A stretch of 12,063 nucleotides of DNA from JACDAV01 sp036556145. Lineage in GTDB: Bacteria > Chloroflexota > Limnocylindria > Limnocylindrales > CSP1-4. The position numbers were made by a program, and so were the translations under genes. Of this stretch, positions 1 to 6,147 are shown piece by piece. The notes beneath the pieces were generated by a model. It worked only from the letters and a program-made list of their open reading frames with translations. It was not told where the DNA came from and made no database searches. Within the stretch, counting starts at the first letter, position 1; every line of letters begins with the position of its first letter. The DNA lies in the NCBI GenBank assembly GCA_036556145.1, contig DATBKB010000047.1:1-12063 (forward strand), written 5' to 3'.

Positions 1-239
1 ATCGATGGGTCAAGCGACTCCGTGCCAGTAGCGCCGTTACCGGCGTCTTGGGCCCGAAGGGGAATCGGCTCGCGCTCGACGACCCGCGCCCCATCCTGAA
101 GTCTCGTGCCGGCCTCCGCGTCCGGCGGCGTCATCCCTCCATCGACGGCGCGGATCGGCGTGCCGAGCGACGTCACGAGGACGATCGAAGACAGGCCGGC
201 GACCGCGACCTGGGAGCGGAGGCGGCGGGACGACACCAT
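1..239 (-). CDS. Secreted protein, N-terminal part (runs off left edge)
   Basis: An open frame starts with ATG at 239-237 and runs without a stop to the window edge, giving 79 residues. The N-terminus is a plausible Sec signal peptide: MVSSRRLRSQ, with several arginines, then a hydrophobic stretch AVAGLSSIVLVTSL at about residues 12-25, then a polar region. The start is well supported by a GAGGAGGGG Shine-Dalgarno at 254-246, six bases upstream. After the signal the chain is Asp/Glu/Gly/Thr rich (TPPDAEAGTRLQDGARVVER) with no domain I recognise. It lies on the same strand as, and downstream of, a YD-repeat remnant, so it could be the head of another large secreted or RHS-type protein; that is inference from position only. 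Confidence 0.6.
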   Translation of the reverse strand, partial: MVSSRRLRSQVAVAGLSSIVLVTSLGTPIRAVDGGMTPPDAEAGTRLQDGARVVEREPIPLRAQDAGNGATGTESLDPS

Positions 240-245
240 GGTTGT

Positions 246-254
246 CCCCTCCTC
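246..254 (-). promoter_or_regulatory. Strong Shine-Dalgarno for the left-edge secreted gene
   Basis: Read on minus, GAGGAGGGG lies six bases before the ATG at 239. It is one of the two best ribosome binding sites in the window and decides the start of the edge gene. Confidence 0.65.
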
Positions 255-347
255 GACCCAACCGACTCGTCTCCTCGAGCGGGGGTCGCTCGCGACGGGC
301 GAGCGGGGACACCGTAGCCAGCGCCGGCCGTCTACGGCAATGGGTAC

Positions 348-644
348 ATGTCCCTATTCGTGCGCGACGTGTCCGGACTCCCGTATCACGCCGAGGGCGA
401 CGCGGCCCGTCGGCACGATCCAGTCACACGGCACCGCGGCACCTTCGCGCGTAGCATCGCTCGCGTGCGCGAAAACGACGTACTTGACGTCGGGCCACGG
501 GGCGACTCGCTCGACGAGCTGATCACGCTCCTAGAACTCCAGCAGGCTCTGCTCGCTTCCGTCGCGACAGGTGGTCCCCGGATCGAGACCGTCGACTGGG
601 TCTAGAAGGAGCGGCGCACCCGCCTCCGTCGCGGACTGGGGGCG
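348..644 (-). pseudogene. Broken coding-like stretch with disrupted HExxH-like motif
   Basis: One minus-strand frame reads as convincing protein but is interrupted by TAG at 533-531 and again at 356-354; another TAG at 647-645 bounds it upstream. Between the stops it gives GAPLLLDPVDGLDPGTTCRDG, then RDQLVERVAPWPDVKYVVFA, then DWIVPTGRVALGVIRES and VAHE-stop-GHVPIAVD. The second stop falls inside what would be an HExGH zinc-protease signature (H-E at 362-357, G-H at 353-348). I read this tentatively as a dead secreted or metallopeptidase-like gene. The same frame runs on, in phase, into the ATG at 239. A plus-strand frame over 348-605 is also open for 85 codons but has no ribosome binding site, so a spurious open frame on either strand cannot be excluded. 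Confidence 0.3.
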
Positions 645-745
645 CTAGGGCTCCAGGATCCCTTCCCATGGACGGGACTCGGGAGTGGCATGGCTTCTGG
701 AAGACGCTCGGCGGTTACGCTGGGCGGCGACTACACGTCGAGCGC

Positions 746-1268
746 CTAGCGGCGCGCGTCCTCGACGAGTTGCGGGCGCGTCGTGACGCCGACCGGGCTG
801 GCCGACTGGGGCGCGGAGACGGTCCATGGGCTCGAGGCGACGCCCAGCCGGTCGCCAGCCGAGGTGACGACCAGTCGAGGTCGGCCCCAGTCAGCGTGCT
901 GTCGATCTGGACGACCGTCGCGGTCGTGCCCGGGTAGCCATAGGTCTCGGTCGAGCCGGCGAGGACCCGGGTCCGGAAGCGATCGAGGGCGTCGAAGGTG
1001 AACGATGCGTCGTCGGCCGTCCCCGGCCGGTCGATCGAGGTGAGCTCGCCGGCGAGGTCTTACGTCCAGGCGGTCGACTCGGTCCCGGTGTCCTCCGGCT
1101 TGGACGTCATGTCGCCGAAGGCGTTGTAGGCGACGACTGTCGTCCCCCGGTCGTGGAGCTCAGCTGGTCGGTCCGGTCGTAGCCGTACGTCCACGTCGTG
1201 GTCCCATCCGATCTCTTCGTCCGGTTGCCGTCGTGGTCGTACTCGTACGTGAACGCGAGCTGTGGTGC
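746..1268 (-). pseudogene. RHS/YD-repeat protein remnant
   Basis: The minus strand from 1259 reads FTYEYDHDGNRTKRSDG then TWTYGYDRTDQLSS, which is unmistakable YD-repeat (RHS family) sequence. It continues as VVAYNAFGDMTS, DLAGELTSIDRPG, FTFDALDRFRTR and TETYGYPGTT, and then SAGDRLGVASS. These pieces lie in all three minus frames. The first frameshift is at the G run (plus-strand C run 1144-1148), where restoring one base rejoins STTGG to TTVVAYNAFG. The second is near 870. A TAA at 1062-1060 stands where the YD pattern expects tyrosine (WT-stop-DLAGEL). The last frame ends at TAG 748-746. No start, N-terminal region or C-terminal tip is seen, so this is a decayed internal fragment of a large surface or polymorphic-toxin type protein. 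Confidence 0.8.
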
Positions 1269-1320
1269 GTCAGACTTTCTTGGACACCCCAGACTGTGAT
1301 CAGGGTCGTCAGGAGGCGGT

Positions 1321-1373
1321 CCGTGCCGTCCCCTGCAGCGATTTGACAGCGACCCTCGCCGTGCCGTCCCCTG
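1321..1373. repeat. 15-base direct repeat pair (1321-1335 and 1359-1373)
   Basis: The sequence CCGTGCCGTCCCCTG occurs exactly at 1321-1335 and again at 1359-1373, 38 bases apart. It lies between the RHS remnant and the first intact gene. The second copy touches the probable start region of the alpha/beta hydrolase. Two copies only; no array and no transposase are seen. Confidence 0.6.
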
Positions 1374-1378
1374 TATCC

Positions 1379-2566
1379 GTGCCGACTCTCCGTCGGGCGG
1401 GGCTTGCCGCGGCGCTCGCGGCGGCGCCCCTCGCCCTCGCCTACCGCTTCGCCCTCGTGTACCGCGTCCGGGCCGGGTTCCCCCGGCCGTATCCGCTGCT
1501 CGTCGACCCGTCGGACTTCGGGATGTCGTTCGAGACGATCGGCGTCCATGCGCCGGGAACGCGCCTGCCGGCGTGGTTCATCCCGGCCCGCGGCGGTGCC
1601 CGGGGGCCCGGTGTCCTGCTGATCCACGGCTGGGAGTCAGGCCGCGACCGGACGCTGCCGATGGCGCGCTTCCTCCACGCCGCCGGGTTCCACGTCCTGA
1701 CGCTCGACGTCCGCGGCCACGGCGAGAACGAGGCCGAGACGCTGCCGGTCAGCGCCGGCGAGTTCGGCATCGACGCGATGGCGGGCTTCGACGCGCTCCT
1801 CGCACGGCCCGAAGTCACCACCGGCGCCATCGCCGGCCACTCGCTCGGCGGCGTGGGCGCGATCCTCGCGGCCGCGGCCGATCCGCGCGTCGCGGCGCTG
1901 GTCAGCACGTCCTCGCCGGCCGAGCCGTACCGGCTGACGCGCCACACGTTCCGGCTCGCGCGCCTGCCGATCCCCGACCCCGTCGCGTACCCGCTGGCGT
2001 GGCTGACGACACGGGTCTACCTGCGGCCGCGCGGCCACCGGGCGGCGGCGATCAGCGCGTCGGCGGCCATCGCCCGATACGAGGGCCCCGTCCTGCTGAT
2101 CCACGGCGACGACGACCACGTCGTGCCGATGACGCATATGGCGCGGCTCGAGCGGATCGCCCGTGCCTCGCGGGCCGACCGCCCGAACGCCGCGCCGATC
2201 GAGACGCTCGTCATCGATGGCGGCGGTCACAGCTGGCTCTACGAGTTCCCCGAGTACCGCCGGACCGTTGCCCGCTTCCTCGCCGCGTCGCTCGGCGGAC
2301 CGCTCGCCGCGGAGGAGGCCGGGGACGTCGCGGCGGGCATCCAGGCGGCGCGCGTGCCCGATGCCGACCGGCCGCTCACCGCGCTCGCGGCCGAGCCCGG
2401 CGGCTTTCGCTCGCTCGCCGGAATCATCTGGCGCGCCCTCGCCCGACAGGGCCTCGAGGACGAGCGGGATCCAGCCGCGGCGCAGTCGATCGAAGCCGAG
2501 ACCACGCCCGCCGACGAGGAGACGCGACCCGCACCTGCACCCGCCGCGCGCGCCGCCGGGCGCTGA
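1379..2566 (+). CDS. Alpha/beta hydrolase (serine hydrolase / esterase-like)
   Basis: A 395-residue protein if started at GTG 1379; in-frame GTGs at 1361 and 1262 are alternatives and none has a clear ribosome binding site. The upstream part of the open frame overlaps the repeat and has poor protein character, so the later start is preferred. The N-terminus carries a hydrophobic stretch (about residues 5-28) that may anchor it in the membrane. The fold motifs follow in order: HGWESG (about 83) near the oxyanion hole, nucleophile elbow GHSLGG with Ser155, HGDDDHVVP with the likely catalytic Asp246, and GGGHSWLYEF with His284. About 90 Ala/Glu/Pro-rich residues follow the domain and look disordered. 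The family covers esterases, lipases and peptidases, and the substrate cannot be read from sequence. It is probably co-transcribed with the nitroreductase 8 bases downstream. Confidence 0.85.
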   Translation: MPTLRRAGLAAALAAAPLALAYRFALVYRVRAGFPRPYPLLVDPSDFGMSFETIGVHAPGTRLPAWFIPARGGARGPGVLLIHGWESGRDRTLPMARFLHAAGFHVLTLDVRGHGENEAETLPVSAGEFGIDAMAGFDALLARPEVTTGAIAGHSLGGVGAILAAAADPRVAALVSTSSPAEPYRLTRHTFRLARLPIPDPVAYPLAWLTTRVYLRPRGHRAAAISASAAIARYEGPVLLIHGDDDHVVPMTHMARLERIARASRADRPNAAPIETLVIDGGGHSWLYEFPEYRRTVARFLAASLGGPLAAEEAGDVAAGIQAARVPDADRPLTALAAEPGGFRSLAGIIWRALARQGLEDERDPAAAQSIEAETTPADEETRPAPAPAARAAGR

Positions 2567-2568
2567 GG
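2565..2568 (+). promoter_or_regulatory. Shine-Dalgarno of the nitroreductase, overlapping the hydrolase stop
   Basis: GAGG at 2565-2568 overlaps the TGA of the hydrolase (2564-2566) and sits six bases before the GTG at 2575. It supports that start and suggests translational coupling of the two genes. Confidence 0.5.
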
Positions 2569-2574
2569 CATTTC

Positions 2575-3096
2575 GTGGACGTCTGGACCGCGGTCTCGAC
2601 GAAGCGGGCGGTTCGCGACTTCGCCGCGCGGCCGATCGACGCGGAGCACCTCCGGCGGATCCTCGACGCCGGCCGTCGTGCCGGCAGCTCGAAGAACCTC
2701 CAGCGCTGGGACTTCATCGTCTGCCGCGACCGCGCCCACCTCGAGGAGCTCGCGGCGGTCGGGCCGTGGGCCGGCCACCTCGCCGGCGCCGCGGTCGCGA
2801 TCGCCCTCGTCGTTCCGGATCCGAACGCCGCGGACGCGCCGCTGTCGGTGATGTTCGACCTCGGCCAGGCGGCCGAGAACATGATGCTCGTCGCGTGGGA
2901 GCTCGGGATCGGCAGCGTGCCCGCGACGGTCTACCGCCACGACCTCGCCCGTCGACTGCTCGGGTACCCGGCCGATCGGCACTGCGAGTACCTGCTGTCG
3001 TTCGGCTATCCCGCGGACGCCTCGGAGCTCACCGCGAGGCCGCGCAAGGGCGGCCGGAAGTCGCTCGACGAGATCGTCCACGAGGAGCGCTGGTAG
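2575..3096 (+). CDS. Nitroreductase family protein (FMN-dependent)
   Basis: 173 residues from GTG, typical of short nitroreductases. The family N-terminal helix and FMN-phosphate signature are plain: STKRAVRDFAARPI (8-21), with the arginines that bind flavin phosphate in relatives, then AGSSKNLQRWDFIV (36-49), the usual R/S..N.Q.W block. A hydrophobic strand GAAVAIALVV (71-80) and the segment FDLGQAAENMMLVAWELGIGS (94-114) match the family's core helix and glycine turn. The C-terminal LLSFGYPAD and RKSLDEIV match the usual ending. Members are cytoplasmic dimers that use NAD(P)H to reduce nitroaromatics, quinones or flavins; the true substrate here is unknown. It follows the hydrolase by 8 bases, so the pair probably forms one unit. 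Confidence 0.88.
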   Translation: MDVWTAVSTKRAVRDFAARPIDAEHLRRILDAGRRAGSSKNLQRWDFIVCRDRAHLEELAAVGPWAGHLAGAAVAIALVVPDPNAADAPLSVMFDLGQAAENMMLVAWELGIGSVPATVYRHDLARRLLGYPADRHCEYLLSFGYPADASELTARPRKGGRKSLDEIVHEERW

Positions 3097-3101
3097 CTCC
3101 G

Positions 3102-3120
3102 CGGCGCCGGCCGCGCGCCG
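3102..3120. terminator. GC hairpin between convergent genes, possible bidirectional terminator
   Basis: CGGCGC (3102-3107) can pair with GCGCCG (3115-3120) across a 7-base loop, in the 31-base gap between the nitroreductase stop and the permease stop. There is no T tract on either side, so a canonical intrinsic terminator is not shown; the position between converging genes is the main support. Confidence 0.3.
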
Positions 3121-3127
3121 GACCGCC

Positions 3128-4225
3128 CTACTGCCAGCGGAAGAAGCGGGCGCTGATCGCGAAGCAGATCGCGAGGAACAGCGCGAGGACGCCGAAGCAC
3201 ACCGCGAGCGGCATGAACGCCGCCCCACCGACCATCGTCTGGCGCAGCCCGTCCGACAGGTACGTCAGCGGCATCGCCATCGCGACGTTGCGCAGGAAAT
3301 CGGGCATGACCTCGATCGGGAAGAACGTGCCCGACAGGAACATCAACGGGAACTGGACGATGCTCGTCATGCCGTTGGCCGCGTCCTCGGTCGGCGCGAA
3401 CGAGGCGATGACGTAGCCGAGGGCGATGAACGCCAGCGCGCCGAGGATGACGAGCGCCGCGACGAGCAGCACGTTGCCCGACACCTGTACGCCGAAGACG
3501 CCCGCGCCGACGCCGACGATGATCGCGGTCTGGACGATCGCGATGAGCAGCCGCATGACGACGTTGCTGCCGACCAGCTGCCAGCGTCGCAACGGCGTCG
3601 CGTTGAGGCGCTTGAGGATGAGCTTCTCGCGGTCGGCGACGAGCGGGATCGCGCTGAACACGCCCAGCTGCATGATCGCCATGCCCAGGATGCTGGGGAC
3701 GAGGTAGCTGACGATCCCGAGATCCTGCGTCTGCAGGGCCCGGGCATCCGGCACGACGGCCGGCCCGCGGCCGCTGATCGCGAGGCTCACGCCGTCGAGG
3801 ACGCCGGTGACGATCCTGTACGTGTCGGCGGTCTGGTTCGTCTGGGTCGGGTCGGTGTAGACGACGACGCTCGTCGGCTGGCCGGGCGTCGTCGCGAGCT
3901 GCTGGATCGCCGCGCCGTACCCGGCCGGGACCTCGAGCACGGCGCGCAGCTCGCCCTTGCGCATTCGCTCGAGCGCGTCCGCCTCCGAGGCCTCGACGAG
4001 CTCGACGTTCTGGACGCGATCGAACGCCTCCCGCAGCTGTGCCGACTGCGGCGTCCCGTCGAGGTCGACCCAGCCGTACGTCCGCGTCGGGTCGCCGCCG
4101 CCCGAGAAGATCGTCCCGAACAGCAGGATGAAGATGAGCGGGAACGCGAGCGTCCAGAACAGCGCTGCGCGATCGCGGACGAAGCTCCGGATGTTCGCGA
4201 CGGTGAGCTGGAGCAGCGCCCGCAT
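3128..4225 (-). CDS. ABC-2 type exporter permease (DrrB/YhfI-like)
   Basis: 365 residues, the membrane partner of the adjacent ATPase. The layout is the ABC-2 (ABC2_membrane_3-like) pattern: one N-terminal membrane helix (about 22-40, after a short basic cytoplasmic start), a large extracytoplasmic domain (about 42-168), then five further helices at about 170-192, 222-246, 252-276, 286-303 and 338-358. The segment ADREKLILKRLNATPLRRWQ (about 197-216) is the typical cytoplasmic coupling region of these permeases, and FLSGTFFPIEVMPDFLRNVA is the conserved last-loop motif. It starts with ATG two bases after the ATPase stop; GGGA about six bases before the start is a plausible ribosome binding site. 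The likely role is export of a drug, lipid or other hydrophobic compound; the substrate is not predictable. Confidence 0.88.
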   Translation of the reverse strand: MRALLQLTVANIRSFVRDRAALFWTLAFPLIFILLFGTIFSGGGDPTRTYGWVDLDGTPQSAQLREAFDRVQNVELVEASEADALERMRKGELRAVLEVPAGYGAAIQQLATTPGQPTSVVVYTDPTQTNQTADTYRIVTGVLDGVSLAISGRGPAVVPDARALQTQDLGIVSYLVPSILGMAIMQLGVFSAIPLVADREKLILKRLNATPLRRWQLVGSNVVMRLLIAIVQTAIIVGVGAGVFGVQVSGNVLLVAALVILGALAFIALGYVIASFAPTEDAANGMTSIVQFPLMFLSGTFFPIEVMPDFLRNVAMAMPLTYLSDGLRQTMVGGAAFMPLAVCFGVLALFLAICFAISARFFRWQ

Positions 4226-4227
4226 CG

Positions 4228-5163
4228 TCAGTCCCGGAGCGCCCGGCCGGTGAGGTCGAGGAAGACGTCCTCGAGGGTCGGCCGGCGGATCGCGAGGTTG
4301 CGCGCCTCGACCCCGAGCGATTCCGTCGTCGCGAGGACGGCGCCGATCGTCGCCGGCACGTCCCGGGTATAGAGGATGACCTCGCCGTCCTCGGTCTTCA
4401 CCGACGACACGCCGGGGAACGTCGCGAGGCGGGCCTCGTCGAGGACGTCGATCCGGTCGAAGCGAACGGAACGCTCCTTGAACCGCCGCGACACCAGCTC
4501 CTGGACGGTGCCCGCGTCGAGGATCCGGCCGTGGTCCATGATCGCGAGCCGGTCGCAGAGGACCTCCGCCTCTTCCATGTAGTGGGTCGTGAGCAGGACC
4601 GTGCGACCGGCGGCGCGAAGGGCCTCGACGATCTCCCAGAGCGACCGGCGGGCGGCGGGGTCGAGACCGGTCGTCGGCTCGTCGAGGAAGACGAGCTCCG
4701 GGTCGTTGACGAGCGCGAGCGCGACGGCGAGGCGTTGCCGCTGTCCGCCCGACAGGTCCTTCGTCCTCGTCGTTCGCTTCTCGCCGAGCTCGAGAAGGTC
4801 GACGAGCTCCGCCGTCGGGCGGGTCCGGGTGTAGAAGCTCCGGAAGAGCTCGACGACCTCGACGACGGTGAGCTTCGGATAGAGCGCCGCCGTCTGCAGC
4901 GCCACGCCGATCCGCTGCTTGAGGGCGTCGGGGTTGCGCGACACGTCGATGCCGAGGACCGTGGCCTCGCCGCCGTCCGGCTTGCGCAACCCCTCGAGGA
5001 TCTCGACGGTCGTCGTCTTCCCGGCACCGTTCGGGCCGAGCAGCCCGAAGACCTCGCCGCCGCGGACCTCGAAGTCGATGCCGTCGACGGCGCGGGTCGG
5101 GCCGTAGGACTTGCGAAGCTCGCGGACGCGGACGACCGGCGCCGCCCCCTCTGCCGGGCTCAT
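4228..5163 (-). CDS. ABC transporter ATP-binding protein (DrrA-like)
   Basis: 311 residues with a complete nucleotide-binding domain: Walker A GPNGAGKTT (43-51), Q-loop Gln90, signature LSGGQ (137-141), Walker B LVFLDEP with Glu162, D-loop GLDP and switch His194 in TTHYMEEAE. The remaining ~80 residues form the C-terminal extension seen in DrrA/CcmA-type exporter ATPases (DUF4162-like), ending RRPTLEDVFLDLTGRALRD. Its ATG lies 4 bases after the upstream acetyltransferase stop, and its own stop is 2 bases before the permease start, so ATPase and permease are certainly paired. It powers export across the cytoplasmic membrane. All catalytic residues are present. Confidence 0.93.
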   Translation of the reverse strand: MSPAEGAAPVVRVRELRKSYGPTRAVDGIDFEVRGGEVFGLLGPNGAGKTTTVEILEGLRKPDGGEATVLGIDVSRNPDALKQRIGVALQTAALYPKLTVVEVVELFRSFYTRTRPTAELVDLLELGEKRTTRTKDLSGGQRQRLAVALALVNDPELVFLDEPTTGLDPAARRSLWEIVEALRAAGRTVLLTTHYMEEAEVLCDRLAIMDHGRILDAGTVQELVSRRFKERSVRFDRIDVLDEARLATFPGVSSVKTEDGEVILYTRDVPATIGAVLATTESLGVEARNLAIRRPTLEDVFLDLTGRALRD

Positions 5164-5167
5164 CGCC

Positions 5168-5608
5168 TCAGAGCTTCTTGCGCAGGTACGCGGCCACGCC
5201 GGCGTCGTAGCCGAGCGCCTCGTAGAGGTGTCGAGCGTCGGGTCGATGGTGGCCGGCGGTCACCTCGATGAACGCGGCGCCGACGCTGCGCGCCGCCCGC
5301 TCCGCCTCGTCCATCAGCAGGTGGCCGATGCCCCGGTCGCGCACACCCGCGTCGACGACGAGCGCGAGCACGCGGACGATCCGGTCGTCATGCTCGAAGC
5401 GCGGCATCGCGTGGAGCGCGACGAACCCCAGGACCTCGCCATCGAGGTCGGCGACGACCACGCGCGAGAAGTCCGACCCGAACCGCTCCAGCCGCGCGAG
5501 GATGTCGCTCGGTCCGGCCGGGTAGCCCTCGTCGGTGAACAGCGTCGCAATCCGCTCGGCGTCCGGCGCGGCGGCCGGGCGGAGGACGACCTTGCCCTGC
5601 TCGATCAC
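5168..5608 (-). CDS. GNAT family N-acetyltransferase
   Basis: 146 residues from a GTG that overlaps the stop of the upstream VOC-type gene (GTGA, 5608-5605); the overlap and the domain boundary choose this start over the longer open frame upstream, which is antisense-like. The single GNAT domain is complete: VVLRPAAAPDAERI at the N-terminus, strand GEVLGFVALH (about 57-66), VRVLALVVDAGVRDRGIGHLLM with the acetyl-CoA pyrophosphate loop RDRGIG (90-95), then FIEVTAGHHRPDARHLYEALGY (113-134), the classic C-terminal motif. Cytoplasmic; it transfers acetyl from acetyl-CoA to an amine that cannot be named. Being tightly coupled to an exporter and a second acetyltransferase, a role in drug or metabolite modification is a reasonable inference. 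Confidence 0.88.
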   Translation of the reverse strand: MIEQGKVVLRPAAAPDAERIATLFTDEGYPAGPSDILARLERFGSDFSRVVVADLDGEVLGFVALHAMPRFEHDDRIVRVLALVVDAGVRDRGIGHLLMDEAERAARSVGAAFIEVTAGHHRPDARHLYEALGYDAGVAAYLRKKL

Positions 5609-6147
5609 GGCTCGATGGTAGCGGCTCGAGTCGGGGACCGACGATGGTCTGGCTCTCGCTGACCCGCGATGAGGAGGTGAGCGCCCCAGCGTGGCGCGCC
5701 AACGACCAGATGCTGGGGCCCGAACGGACCGGGTCCCTCGCCCGAGAGGGTCAGCCCGCCGGCACGCAGATCGCGACGGACTGTAGGGAGGCGGTCCCCG
5801 GAGACCACGGCGTACACCGCCACGACGCCCTCGTCGAACCGGGCGAGGGAAGCTGCAATCCGGCCCTCGGTGATCGGTTCGAGGAGGAGGATCTCGACGG
5901 CTCCGGGCACAGACATGACAAGGCGGCACCGGGCGCCGAGCTGCGTGTCATCGGGGAGGTCGCGAGACATCACGGGAGCCGAGCGTCCGAAGGACGCCAC
6001 GAGGTCGCGCTCCTTGCGATCGATGTCGACGGTGGCCAGCCCGAAGACGCGACGCGCGGACGTTCCCACGACCTGGTCGACCAGCTGGAGCGCTCCGGTG
6101 ATCGCGGCCGCTCCGTGAATCGAGTCCTCCGGGCGCGGCGCGCTCAC
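5605..6147 (-). CDS. Probable VOC-superfamily protein (glyoxalase/epimerase-like)
   Basis: 180 residues if started at the GTG that overlaps the upstream acetyltransferase stop (GTGA, 6147-6144). The end overlaps the next GTG in the same way. The frame extends further upstream, but there it is out of phase with the upstream GNAT gene and is not credible. The second half resembles the C-terminal module of methylmalonyl-CoA epimerase/glyoxalase-like VOC proteins: VEILLLEPITEGRIAASLARF (about 84-104), GVVAVYAVV, LRAGGLTLSGEG and a final strand HLLIAGQ. The N-terminal half (TGALQLVDQVVGTSARRVFG) fits the first VOC module poorly. The His/Glu metal ligands are not clearly recognisable, so it may be a binding rather than a catalytic member. 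The call is by pattern only; a lineage-specific unknown is the alternative. Confidence 0.6.
   Translation of the reverse strand: MSAPRPEDSIHGAAAITGALQLVDQVVGTSARRVFGLATVDIDRKERDLVASFGRSAPVMSRDLPDDTQLGARCRLVMSVPGAVEILLLEPITEGRIAASLARFDEGVVAVYAVVSGDRLPTVRRDLRAGGLTLSGEGPGPFGPQHLVVGAPRWGAHLLIAGQREPDHRRSPTRAATIEP

Noticed and set aside
348..605. 85-codon plus open frame
   Set aside because: No ribosome binding site and no recognisable motif; the opposite frame reads more like protein though broken. Not fully excluded.
668..937. 89-codon plus open frame
   Set aside because: Overlaps the RHS remnant on the other strand and is Arg/Gly/Asp-rich without motifs.
1573..2574. Plus frame continuous with and upstream of the nitroreductase
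   Set aside because: Overlaps the hydrolase in another frame and is Arg/Pro-rich; nitroreductase homology begins right at GTG 2575, which has a Shine-Dalgarno.
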